Assembly: GCF_900101625.1 (NCBI RefSeq) | Contig: NZ_FMYZ01000003.1 | Span: 186,001-250,000, forward strand | Length of the DNA stretch: 64,000 bases | Source of the DNA: Cupriavidus sp. YR651 | GTDB taxonomy: Bacteria > Pseudomonadota > Gammaproteobacteria > Burkholderiales > Burkholderiaceae | Direction of reading: 5' to 3' | In this document: positions 55,114 through 63,178 of the stretch, piece after piece | Layout: each line of letters opens with the position of its first letter | How positions within the stretch are numbered: position 1 is the stretch's first letter | The notes under the pieces: model-generated | The model's database searches: none | What the model was told of the DNA's origin: nothing | What the model saw: only the letters and a program-made list of their open reading frames with translations | Position numbers and translations under genes: made by a program

Positions 55114-56229
55114 TCAGAACTTGTGCCGGATTCCCGCTACTGCAGTGACCTGCGATTTGGTGGATGACGGCGAGAGCGTATAGATCTGCGCGAAGGTGGC
55201 GTCGCCGGCCGCCCTTTGATAGATGCCGACCAGGAACAGGTCGGTACGCTTGGAAAGGAAGTAGTCGGCGCCCAGGTTGACCTGGTGCCATTTCGGCTGG
55301 TTGCCGCCGGGCTGGTACTCGCCCCATGTATAGATATAGGCGGCACCGAGCATCAGATTGGGCGTGATGTAGTCGGTCACGGAGATCTCGCCGTTGTTGA
55401 CCGTCAGCCTGGTGTTGTCGAGATAGTCGAAACGCACGTTCGTGTACAGCACCGATACGCCTATCTTGTCGAACTGATAGGCGCCGCCGGTGCCGAAGAT
55501 GCGCTGATGTTCCACCTTGGCGCCGCTTGCCAGGCTGGTGACGAAGGGGGAAGAGAAGCCATAGTCGCCAACCACCGCGCCGGACTGGTTGCCCGCGTTA
55601 TTGGGCGTATTCAGTTCCTCATAGGCCATGCCCAGCGACAGATCATTGCGCTTGTAGGAAACCCCGAAGCTGTACGCGTTGTTGGAGCGGAAGTCGCCAG
55701 GCTTCTCGCCGAGACTCATCATGCCGGCGAATTGCAGGCCGCCGTACGAAGGGCTCTTGTAAGCGATCGTGTTGTTGACGCGGAAGGTGTTGAAGACGTT
55801 GTCGCTATCGCCGATGTGCGTGCCGAAAGCGGCGAACTGCGTGGCCGATTCATAGGGCCACAATGTCGCCGCGGGCAGGTCATATTGCCGGCCCAGACTG
55901 ATGGTGCCAAGGACCGGCGACGACATGCCGACGAATGCCTGCCGGCCGAACAGGCGGCCGCCTTGCGACAACGTGCCGGTGTCAATGGCAAAGCCGCCTT
56001 CCAGCGTAAAGAAGGCGGTGTTCCCTCCCCCCAAGTCTTCCGTTCCCCGCAGGCCCCAGCGCGGCGTCTGCATCGGGCCGTTCGCCAGTTGCACCTGGGA
56101 ATGGCCGTTCTGGTTATTGGCGTACACGATGCCGGTCGAAATCAGGCCATACAAATTCACCCCGCTTTCTGCATGAGACGCTTGGCAGGCCAGCAGCGTG
56201 GCGGCGGCAGCTATGACACATCGCTTCAT
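55114..56229 (-). CDS. Burkholderiales-type trimeric porin
   Basis: A 371-residue outer-membrane channel. The signal peptide (MKRCVIAAAATLLACQASHA) is cleaved before ESGVNLYG. Typical features follow: GLISTGIVYANNQ, a SRWGLRG-like PRWGLRGTEDLGGG motif, LFGRQAFVGMSS and the C-terminal HxF motif (GIRHKF), whose terminal Phe is needed for Bam insertion. AGGAAAG precedes the ATG. Length is standard for the 16-strand family. Its long leader contains a small reading frame with a strong ribosome site. It may supply substrate to the adjoining ABC operon, but is divergent from it. Confidence 0.95.
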   Translation of the reverse strand: MKRCVIAAAATLLACQASHAESGVNLYGLISTGIVYANNQNGHSQVQLANGPMQTPRWGLRGTEDLGGGNTAFFTLEGGFAIDTGTLSQGGRLFGRQAFVGMSSPVLGTISLGRQYDLPAATLWPYESATQFAAFGTHIGDSDNVFNTFRVNNTIAYKSPSYGGLQFAGMMSLGEKPGDFRSNNAYSFGVSYKRNDLSLGMAYEELNTPNNAGNQSGAVVGDYGFSSPFVTSLASGAKVEHQRIFGTGGAYQFDKIGVSVLYTNVRFDYLDNTRLTVNNGEISVTDYITPNLMLGAAYIYTWGEYQPGGNQPKWHQVNLGADYFLSKRTDLFLVGIYQRAAGDATFAQIYTLSPSSTKSQVTAVAGIRHKF

Positions 56230-56343
56230 TGTGACTTTCCTGTCGAGTGATGGATAAGTGCTTTCCTCCCCGCGTGCACGCAAGTGCACAGGGATTCGGG
56301 GATGACTGGGGCTAACCGGAAGAGAGGTCGGGAAACGCGCGCG

Positions 56344-56460
56344 CTATGGGCGGACCGGAGTCGTGCCGCGAGCGAGCCGGAGTGCAATGCCCGGCGCAGC
56401 AGGACGGACGGCGGGCGCCTTATGTGATGTGGCGGCCAGCCGGCAGGACGCTTGGTTCAT
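56344..56460 (-). CDS. Possible 38-residue leader peptide or small protein in the porin leader
   Basis: A short frame starts at 56460 with a near-ideal ribosome site (AAGAGGAG, 6 bases before ATG) and encodes MNQASCRLAATSHKAPAVRP plus 18 more residues rich in Ala, Arg and Pro, ending TAG at 56344. It lies 115 bases upstream of the porin start on the same strand. The ribosome site is the main evidence; there is no family match, and the amino-acid content could simply reflect G+C-rich DNA. Confidence 0.3.
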   Translation of the reverse strand: MNQASCRLAATSHKAPAVRPAAPGIALRLARGTTPVRP

Positions 56461-56759
56461 GTCTGTCTCCTCTTGAATCTCTTTATTGGTGAGATCTGCA
56501 GCCATTGTCGAGGCACGGAAACTGGCGCGGGAAGCACAGATTTTGGCTACCGCCGAGCGAAATATTCGCGCGCGGGAAGGGATTGTGCGCGGCTCGATGC
56601 ATCAGGACGGCGTCACGATGGCGATCTAATTTTGGCATCGGGTACGATCTAAAATCGGTTCTTGTTAGAGCACCCCTGTCAACTCAAAATACAGCCAACA
56701 CGAGATTTGGCCGGCTTAGCCAGGCCAGCGGAACGACATAGAAACCAAAGGAGACGCAG
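56461..56759. promoter_or_regulatory. Divergent control region between porin leader and ABC operon
   Basis: The region holds a direct repeat CGATCTAA at 56622-56629 and 56645-56652. The copies are 23 bases apart, about two helical turns. They flank ATTTT and AAAAT blocks that also form a loose inverted pair of the T-N11-A kind used by LysR regulators. It lies 110-140 bases before the ABC receptor start. The LysR protein encoded at the far end of the operon is the obvious candidate binder. A further promoter for the porin leader must lie near 56480-56500. Confidence 0.45.
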
Positions 56760-57791
56760 ATGTCAGGATTAGAGAATCCGGGGCGCCGCCGCGTGCTGCA
56801 AACGTCATTCGTGGCGGGCGGGCTGGCGGCCTCGGGTGCATTGCTGTCCGTACGCACCCTTGCCGCCGAACGTGCGGTGGTCAATATGCAACTGGGCTGG
56901 GTGCCCGGCGGCAATCAGGTGGGCGAGGTCGTGGCAAAGCGGCTCGGCTACTACGAACAGGAAGGCATCGATTTCAAGATCCAGCCCGGCGGCCCCAATA
57001 TCGATGGGGTGGCCATCGTGGCCTCGGGCCGCGGTGAAGTCGGGCAGATTTCTTCCAGCCCCTCGGTGATGCTGGCGGTATCGGAAGGCTTGCCGGTCAA
57101 GTGTTTCGCGGTCGGCCTGCAGCAGCATCCCTATGCATTCTTCTCTCTCAAGAAGGCGCCGATCCGCTCCCCGCAGGACATGATCGGCAAGCGGATCGGC
57201 ATTCAGGCCACCGGCCTGGTGCTGCTGAAGGCCCTGCTAGCCAAGCACAAGATCACCGAGAGCCAGGTCAACATCGTGCCGATCGGCGCTGACATGTTGC
57301 CGCTGCTGAGCGGCCGGGTCGATGCGGTGACCGGCTGGCAGACCAATGTTTCGGCGCTCAAGGCGCTGGGCGCGGACCGCGTCGATCTGAGCCTCTGGGA
57401 CTCGGGCGTGCGCCTCTATGCGCTGCCCTACTACGCGCACACCAACACACTGCGCAACCATCCAGAGGTGTTGCAGCGCTTCCTGCGCGCGACCGCGCGG
57501 GGCTGGCTCTACGCCAACATGAACCGGGACCAGGCAGTCGACCTGCTGCTCAAGGACTACCCGAGCCTGAACCGTGCGGATGAACGCGCCGCGATCGACG
57601 CCTTGATGGGCTATGCCTTCAACAAGGAGAGCGGCACGCAAGGCTGGGGCGCGATGGACCCGGCCATTTGGCAGGAGCAGATCTCGCTGTACGCGCAGCT
57701 CGGCCAGTTCCGCGCGCGCGCCCCCAAGCTGGAGGACGTCATGACGCTCGACATTCTGCAGGCCACCAAGTCCTCCCGACTGACGGCGTAA
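56760..57791 (+). CDS. ABC transporter solute receptor (NitT/TauT/SsuA type)
   Basis: A 343-residue periplasmic receptor of the NMT1/THI5-like family. The N-terminus is a Tat-type signal (GRRRVLQTSFVAGGLAASGA). The mature domain has MQLGWVPGGNQVGEVVAKRLGYYEQEGIDFKI (in parts), GRGEVGQISSSPSVMLAVSEGLPV and GRVDAVTGWQTN. Relatives bind sulfonates, pyrimidine precursors, phthalates or taurine. First gene of the nine-gene transport and catabolic operon; 3 bases separate it from the ATPase gene. Confidence 0.92.
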   Translation: MSGLENPGRRRVLQTSFVAGGLAASGALLSVRTLAAERAVVNMQLGWVPGGNQVGEVVAKRLGYYEQEGIDFKIQPGGPNIDGVAIVASGRGEVGQISSSPSVMLAVSEGLPVKCFAVGLQQHPYAFFSLKKAPIRSPQDMIGKRIGIQATGLVLLKALLAKHKITESQVNIVPIGADMLPLLSGRVDAVTGWQTNVSALKALGADRVDLSLWDSGVRLYALPYYAHTNTLRNHPEVLQRFLRATARGWLYANMNRDQAVDLLLKDYPSLNRADERAAIDALMGYAFNKESGTQGWGAMDPAIWQEQISLYAQLGQFRARAPKLEDVMTLDILQATKSSRLTA

Positions 57792-57794
57792 ACC

Positions 57795-58589
57795 ATGCTA
57801 ACCACTCAAACCAATCCCTCGCGCGTGCCGCTGTCGATCAGTTGCCGCGATATCAACGTCCGCTTTTTCACCGACCGCCGCAGCACGACCGCCATCTCGG
57901 GCCTGAGCCTTGATGTCGCCAGCGGGGAGTTCCTCACGCTGCTTGGCCCTTCGGGCTGCGGCAAGTCCACCTTCCTGCGCGTAGTGGCCGATCTGGTCAA
58001 GCCAAGCCGTGGCGAGATCCGCGTGCTCGACGCGGCGCCGCAGGTGGCGCGGGCGCGGCGCGACATCGGCTTCGTATTCCAGGACGCCGCACTGCTGCCA
58101 TGGCGCACCGCGCTGGAGAACGTCGCGCTGCCGCTCGAGGTTGCCAACGGCCGTGCGCGCGCCGGACGCGCGACACCACGCGAGCTGCTGGAACTGGTCG
58201 GCCTGAAGGGGCGCGAGGATGCCTTCCCGCACGAAATGTCCGGTGGCATGCGCCAGCGCGTGGCGATTGCCCGGGCGCTGGTCAGCGATCCGAAAGTGCT
58301 GCTGATGGACGAGCCGTTCGGCGCGCTCGACGAGATCACGCGCGACCGGCTCAACGAGGAACTGCGCCGGGTCTGGCGGGAAATGGGGCTGACCATCCTG
58401 TTCGTGACCCACAGCATCTACGAGGCCGCGTTTCTCGGCCAGCGCGTGTTGCTGCTGGCGGCCAATCCGGGCCGGGTCAAGGAGATCGTGCCGGTCACCC
58501 TGCCCGAGGACCGCACCCTCGACATCCGCGAGACGCCTGAATTCGTACAACTTAGCGCGCATCTGCGGCGCGTGCTGGAGACCTGCTGA
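57795..58589 (+). CDS. ABC transporter ATP-binding protein (SsuB/TauB type)
   Basis: A 264-residue ATPase: Walker A GPSGCGKST, Q-loop VFQDAALLPWRTALENV, signature [15 protein letters not shown], Walker B LLMDEPFGALDEITR and switch VTHSIYEAAFLG. The PWRT text after the Q-loop is characteristic of the NitT/TauT group. The stop shares one base with the permease start (TGATG). Confidence 0.95.
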   Translation: MLTTQTNPSRVPLSISCRDINVRFFTDRRSTTAISGLSLDVASGEFLTLLGPSGCGKSTFLRVVADLVKPSRGEIRVLDAAPQVARARRDIGFVFQDAALLPWRTALENVALPLEVANGRARAGRATPRELLELVGLKGREDAFPHEMSGGMRQRVAIARALVSDPKVLLMDEPFGALDEITRDRLNEELRRVWREMGLTILFVTHSIYEAAFLGQRVLLLAANPGRVKEIVPVTLPEDRTLDIRETPEFVQLSAHLRRVLETC

Positions 58590-59428
58590 TGAGTACATCG
58601 GAAATCAAGCTTGACCTGCCGGGCGTAGCGCCGGACGCCGAAGCCGACGCCTATTTCGCCAGCCGCCGCCGCCGTATCTGGCGCGCGCGTGCGATGCCGG
58701 CGCTCGGCATTGCCGGGCTGCTGTTCGCCTGGTGGGCGGTGGTGGTGGGCTTCGACATCAAGCCGTTCATCGCGCCATCTCCCGGCCTGGTGCTGCAGAC
58801 CTTGTTCGACAAGCGCGACGTGTTGCTGCAGAACCTGATTCCTACCGCCGTCGAAGCGACCGGCGGCTTCCTGCTGGGCAACCTGCTTGCCATCCTGCTG
58901 GCAACGGTCTTTGTCCACAACAAGACGCTGCAGGAGATCTTCTACCCGGTCGCGGTCATGATCAATTCCATCCCGGTGGTGGCCAAGGCGCCGATCCTGG
59001 TGCTGATCATGGGCAACGGCATCGAGCCGAAGATCACCATCGCCGCCATCGTGTGCTTCTTCCCCACACTGGTGAACATGGTGCGCGGGCTGGAGGCCGT
59101 GAATCCGCAGTCGCTGGAGTTGATGCAGGTGCTGTCCGCCAGCAAGCGCGAGATTTTCTTCAAGCTGCGCCTGTTCAACTCGCTTCCCTATCTGTTCTCC
59201 GCACTACGCATCGCCGCGTCGATGTCGGTGATCGGCGCGGTGGTCGGTGAATGGATCGGCGCCACCGAAGGCATCGGCGCCATGATCATCCAGGCCACCT
59301 ACGCGTTCGACTCGGCCCTGCTGTACGCGGCAATCGTCATGTGCGCGGTGATGTCCGGGACCTTCTTCCTGGTGATCGCGACGATCGAGCGCTGGCTCAT
59401 CAAGTGGCAACCCGAGAACGCCCATTGA
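58589..59428 (+). CDS. ABC transporter permease (SsuC/TauC type)
   Basis: A 279-residue inner-membrane protein with about six helices. It has the family EAA-like segment GLEAVNPQSLELMQVLSASKRE and motifs FIAPSPGLVLQTL, IPVVAKAPILVLIMGNGIEPK and VIGAVVGEWIGATEGIG. It completes the importer with the receptor and ATPase upstream. Thirty-four bases separate it from the flavoprotein gene. Confidence 0.95.
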   Translation: MSTSEIKLDLPGVAPDAEADAYFASRRRRIWRARAMPALGIAGLLFAWWAVVVGFDIKPFIAPSPGLVLQTLFDKRDVLLQNLIPTAVEATGGFLLGNLLAILLATVFVHNKTLQEIFYPVAVMINSIPVVAKAPILVLIMGNGIEPKITIAAIVCFFPTLVNMVRGLEAVNPQSLELMQVLSASKREIFFKLRLFNSLPYLFSALRIAASMSVIGAVVGEWIGATEGIGAMIIQATYAFDSALLYAAIVMCAVMSGTFFLVIATIERWLIKWQPENAH

Positions 59429-59462
59429 GCACGGCACCACAACAACAATTTCGAGGATAGCA

Positions 59463-60848
59463 ATGACCAAGATCAGTGACTGGATTCGCCAGCCGGTTCA
59501 AGACGTGCGCGTCGCAGCCAAGGCCAACGTGGTGGTGGTGGGCGGCGGCCCGGCGGGCCTGTCGGCCGCGCTGGCGGCCGCGCGCAACGGTGCCGAGACC
59601 ATCCTGCTCGAGCGCTACAACCACCTGGGCGGCCTGGCTTCGGGTGGCATGGTGCTGGTGCTGGACGATATGTGGGACAGCCACCTGCAGGAAATCTCGG
59701 TGCGCGGCAACTGCCTGACGATGATCGAACGCATGGCCGGGCTGGGCCTGGCAAGGTTCCCGCGCGCCAATGAGTGGGGCGAGGATCCCGCCGCATACCG
59801 GCGCTGGGGCCGCTGGGGCACCTTCGACTTCCATAGCCAGAAGACGCCGCATCCGGTCTGCTTCGCCGCGGCCTTCGATCCGGACGCCTACAAGCGCGTT
59901 GCGCTCGACATGGTGCAGCAAGCCGGCGTCCAGCTGCGGCTGCACTCCTGGTTCTCCCAGACCCTCGTCGAAGACGGACAGGTCAAGGGTGTGATCTGCG
60001 AAACCAAGAGCGGGCGCGAAGCCATCCTGGCCGACGTGGTGATCGATGCCACCGGCGATCTCGACGTGGCCGCCTCGGCCGGTGCGCCGCACGTCGGCGG
60101 CAGCTATATCACCACCACGGTGTTCCGCCTTGGCGGGGTCGATACCGAAGCCGCCGAGCGCTTCGAGCAGGAAGAGCCGGAGGCCTACGCGCAGCTTGAC
60201 CGTCAGATCAAGCGCATTCTCGGCGGGTCCTGGGGCCTGTGGTGGCTCAAGACGCCGCTTCCCGGGGTGGTGTGGTGCAACTGCCCCCACATGGCCGGCA
60301 TCGACGGCCTCAAGGCGGAAGACCTCACCCGCGCCGAGATCCAGGGGCGCCAGCACATTCACGCCGTGGTCGAGTTCGTGCGCGACAAGCTGCCTGGCTT
60401 CGAGCAATGTTTCGTGATCGACGTCGCGCCGCAGACGGGCGTGCGCCAGACCCGCCTGCTTGAGGGCGAGTACGTGATGAGCAAGGAGGACGTGGCGCAG
60501 CGCGTGCGCTTCGACGACAGCATCGCGCGCGGCCGCGACTACTACATGCCGTACCGTGTGCTGCTGCCCAAACAGGTCGACAACCTGCTGGTGGCCGGCC
60601 GCCACTACTCGGCCACCTCGCAGGCGCAGAAGATCTCGCGCGAGATCCCGCCGTGCATGGCGATGGGCGAAGCGGCCGGTGTCGCCGCGGCGCTGGCGCT
60701 CAATGCCGGAGTGTCGGTGCGCAATGTCGACGTCGGCAGCGTCCAGAAGGCCCTGCGTGCGCAGGGTGCCGATCCGGGCAACCAGGCGGGCCGCAATGCC
60801 GACATTCCGGCACTGGCCGCCTATATCCCGCAGGCACAGGCAGCATGA
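59463..60848 (+). CDS. FAD-dependent oxidoreductase (FAD_oxidored family)
   Basis: A 461-residue flavoprotein. The dinucleotide site is VVVVGGGPAGLSAALAAARNGAETILLERY near residues 20-50 (read in two parts), followed by GGLASGGM. A second FAD contact, DVVIDATGDLDVAASAGA, lies near residue 200. The C-terminal YRVLLPKQVDNLLVAGRHYSATSQAQ and PPCMAMGEAAGVAAAL close the FAD fold. It belongs with fumarate-reductase/thiazole-type flavoproteins rather than acyl-CoA dehydrogenases. The next gene overlaps by ATGA. With the operon's ferredoxin it could pass electrons in or out; which direction is unknown. Confidence 0.9.
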   Translation: MTKISDWIRQPVQDVRVAAKANVVVVGGGPAGLSAALAAARNGAETILLERYNHLGGLASGGMVLVLDDMWDSHLQEISVRGNCLTMIERMAGLGLARFPRANEWGEDPAAYRRWGRWGTFDFHSQKTPHPVCFAAAFDPDAYKRVALDMVQQAGVQLRLHSWFSQTLVEDGQVKGVICETKSGREAILADVVIDATGDLDVAASAGAPHVGGSYITTTVFRLGGVDTEAAERFEQEEPEAYAQLDRQIKRILGGSWGLWWLKTPLPGVVWCNCPHMAGIDGLKAEDLTRAEIQGRQHIHAVVEFVRDKLPGFEQCFVIDVAPQTGVRQTRLLEGEYVMSKEDVAQRVRFDDSIARGRDYYMPYRVLLPKQVDNLLVAGRHYSATSQAQKISREIPPCMAMGEAAGVAAALALNAGVSVRNVDVGSVQKALRAQGADPGNQAGRNADIPALAAYIPQAQAA

Positions 60849-62035
60849 ACGACATGGAGACAGGGAATATGCAGCAAGACATGCCGCTGACGGGTATCCG
60901 GGTGATCGATTTCACCCAGGTCATGATGGGCCCCGTGTGCACGCAAACGCTGGCCGACTACGGCGCCGATGTGATCAAGATCGAGCGCAAGGGGGCAGGC
61001 GATCTGAGCCGCTCGACCTTCGAGCCGGTGGCGGGCACCGATAACCCGATTTTCTGCAGCCTGAACCGCAACAAGCGCAGCATCGCGCTTGACCTGCGCG
61101 ATCCGGCCGCGATGGCGCACGTGAAAACGCTGATCGCCGGCGCGGACGTGGTCGTCAACAATTTCCGGGCTGGCGTGATGGAGCGCATGGGCCTGGGTTA
61201 CGAGGCATGCCGCGAGCTGAACCCGCGCATCATCTACGCCGTTGGCACCGGCTTTGGCGAGAGCGGGCCTTACGCCCACAAGGGCGGGCAGGATGTGCTG
61301 GCGCAAGCCGTCAGCGGCGTCATGGCGCGCCGCGCTGACGAATCGGTGCCGGTTTCGGTCTACCCGACGGCGCTGGCCGACTACTCGGCCGGCATGCACA
61401 TGGTGCAAGGCGTGCTGCTGGCCCTGCTGCACCGCGCCCGTACCGGCGAGGGGCAGAAGATCAGCGTGTCGCTGTACAACTCCATGCTGGCTATGCAGAT
61501 GCAGGAGGCGGCCATGATCATGATGGAGGATTCGGAGGTCAACTGGGCCGCCATGCCACTGTCCGGCGTGTTCCACACCCAGACCGGGCCACTGGTGATG
61601 GTCGGCGCATTCAAGGAGAATCCGCTGCGCGATATCTGTACCGCGCTCGAACTCGAAGACCTGTCGGCCGATCCGCGCTACTGCGACCTCAACCAGCAGT
61701 TCCGCAACAAGGCTGCGCTGCAGACCATGCTGCGCGAACGCTTTGCCGCCAACACGCGCGAGCACTGGCTGGCGCGCCTGGAAGCGCAGGACATCCTGTG
61801 CGCACCGGTGCGCGACCTGCGCGAGGCGCTGGTGGACCCGCAGACCCTGCACAACCAGATCCTGCTGGAAGGGCAGGGCGAAGGCCGGCCCGTCAAGTTC
61901 GTCGGCAGCCCGATCAGCATGTCGCGCGCGCGCGTCAGCCTGCGCCGGGCGCCGCCGCGCCTGGGCCAGCACAACGAAGAGGTGCTGGGTGAACTCGCCC
62001 AGGCAACCACCTGCGCAAAGGCGGAGGCAGCATGA
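60845..62035 (+). CDS. Family III CoA-transferase (CaiB/Frc-like)
   Basis: A 396-residue interlocked-dimer CoA-transferase that moves CoA between carboxylic acids. The catalytic aspartate is D179 in LADYSAGMHMVQG, aligned with Asp169 of formyl-CoA transferase. Other motifs are IRVIDFTQVMMGPVCTQTLADYGADVIKIE (in two parts), NRNKRSIALDLRDP and GFGESGPYAHKGGQD. The start at 60845 overlaps the flavoprotein stop (ATGA), and its stop overlaps the hydratase start likewise. It would activate the imported acid to its CoA ester using an endogenous acyl-CoA donor. Confidence 0.95.
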   Translation: MNDMETGNMQQDMPLTGIRVIDFTQVMMGPVCTQTLADYGADVIKIERKGAGDLSRSTFEPVAGTDNPIFCSLNRNKRSIALDLRDPAAMAHVKTLIAGADVVVNNFRAGVMERMGLGYEACRELNPRIIYAVGTGFGESGPYAHKGGQDVLAQAVSGVMARRADESVPVSVYPTALADYSAGMHMVQGVLLALLHRARTGEGQKISVSLYNSMLAMQMQEAAMIMMEDSEVNWAAMPLSGVFHTQTGPLVMVGAFKENPLRDICTALELEDLSADPRYCDLNQQFRNKAALQTMLRERFAANTREHWLARLEAQDILCAPVRDLREALVDPQTLHNQILLEGQGEGRPVKFVGSPISMSRARVSLRRAPPRLGQHNEEVLGELAQATTCAKAEAA

Positions 62036-62805
62036 GCGTCCATCTGCAAGTCGAGAATTTCGTCGCCACGGTGACGCTGTCGCGCCCCGATGTGCTCAAT
62101 GCGATCGACCTCGCCACCGAGGCCGAACTGCAGCGCATCTGGACCGAGCTGGAAGGCCGCCGCGATGTGCGCGTGGTGGTGCTGACCGGAGCGGGCGAGC
62201 GCGCCTTCTGCGTCGGCGCCGACCTGAAGAATCCTTCCACCACCGGCCTGGAGTACTGGGGCGCGGCGCGTCCCGGCGGCTTCGGCGGAATCGCCCTGCG
62301 CGAGTCGCTGAACGTGCCGGTCATCGCCCGCGTGAACGGCTTTGCCCTCGGCGGTGGCTTCGAGATGGTACTGGGCTGCGATATCGTGGTGGCCTGCGAG
62401 GAAGCCAGCTTCGGCCTGCCGGAAGCCCTGGTCGGGCGCATGCCGCTCGACGGCGGCATGACCTTGTTGCAGCGCCAGATCCCCTTCCGCAAGGCGATGG
62501 CGCTGCTGCTCACGGGACAGCGCATGCCGGCACGGGAAGCCGCCGAGATCGGCCTGGTCAACGAAGTCGTGCCGCGTGCAGAACTGGATGCGGCGGTGCA
62601 GCGTTGGATCGACGCGCTGCTGGCGTGCGCGCCGCTGTCGCAGCAGGCAATCAAGCAGGTGGTGCGGCGCACTTCGACGCTGTCGCCCGTGGATGCTCAG
62701 GCGCAGCGCCTGCCGGCGCTGGTGGCCGCGCTGCAGTCCGAGGACGCGCACGAAGGCGTGCTGGCCTTCCAGCAAAAGCGCAAGCCACAGTGGCGGGGTT
62801 GCTGA
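62032..62805 (+). CDS. Enoyl-CoA hydratase/isomerase (crotonase family)
   Basis: A 257-residue crotonase. Both hydratase glutamates are present: E111 in ALGGGFEMVLGCD and E131 in ASFGLPEALVG, matching Glu144 and Glu164 of rat enoyl-CoA hydratase. The oxyanion-hole strand is FCVGADLKNPS. Conservation of both acids argues for true hydration (as in CaiD-like enzymes) rather than isomerisation. It overlaps both neighbours by 4 and 1 bases. The likely role is water addition to an unsaturated CoA ester formed after CoA transfer. Confidence 0.93.
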   Translation: MSVHLQVENFVATVTLSRPDVLNAIDLATEAELQRIWTELEGRRDVRVVVLTGAGERAFCVGADLKNPSTTGLEYWGAARPGGFGGIALRESLNVPVIARVNGFALGGGFEMVLGCDIVVACEEASFGLPEALVGRMPLDGGMTLLQRQIPFRKAMALLLTGQRMPAREAAEIGLVNEVVPRAELDAAVQRWIDALLACAPLSQQAIKQVVRRTSTLSPVDAQAQRLPALVAALQSEDAHEGVLAFQQKRKPQWRGC

Positions 62806-63140
62806 TGGCCTACGTCATTGCCTCGGGATGCATCGACGTCAAGGATGGCGCCTGCGTAAAATGCTGTCCTGTTGATTGCATCTATGAAGGCGGGCGCACG
62901 CTCTATATCCACCCGGATGAATGCATCGGTTGCGGGGTGTGCGTGTCGGTGTGCCCGACCGAAGCAATCTACGAGGATGTGGAACTGCCGTCGGCCGAAG
63001 CGGTATTTGCCGACGTCAACCGCGACTTCTTCGCCAGCGGGGTGAGCGGCATCGGCTCGCCCGGCGGTGCCGACTATGTCGGGCCGCTTGCCTGCGACCA
63101 TCCGCTGGTGGCCGCGTATCCGGCCAGGGACGGGCGCTAG
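62805..63140 (+). CDS. 7Fe ferredoxin (3Fe-4S plus 4Fe-4S, FdxA-like)
   Basis: A 111-residue electron carrier. By comparison with Azotobacter ferredoxin I, C9, C17 and C50 would bind a 3Fe-4S cluster, and C21, C40, C43 and C46 a 4Fe-4S cluster (ECIGCGVCVSVCP). Position 12, near the extra Cys of ferredoxin I, is Val here, compatible with a 3Fe cluster. The motif YEGGRTLYIHPDEC is diagnostic of the FdxA group. The start shares a base with the hydratase stop. It probably exchanges electrons with the operon flavoprotein. Confidence 0.92.
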   Translation: MAYVIASGCIDVKDGACVKCCPVDCIYEGGRTLYIHPDECIGCGVCVSVCPTEAIYEDVELPSAEAVFADVNRDFFASGVSGIGSPGGADYVGPLACDHPLVAAYPARDGR

Positions 63141-63178
63141 GCCCGGCGAGCCGGCATCGCGATTCGAGAGAACAGGTC

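Noticed and set aside
61743..62804. Long upstream extension of the ferredoxin frame.
   Set aside because: It overlaps the CoA-transferase and hydratase genes out of frame; the true start is the Met sharing a base with the hydratase stop.
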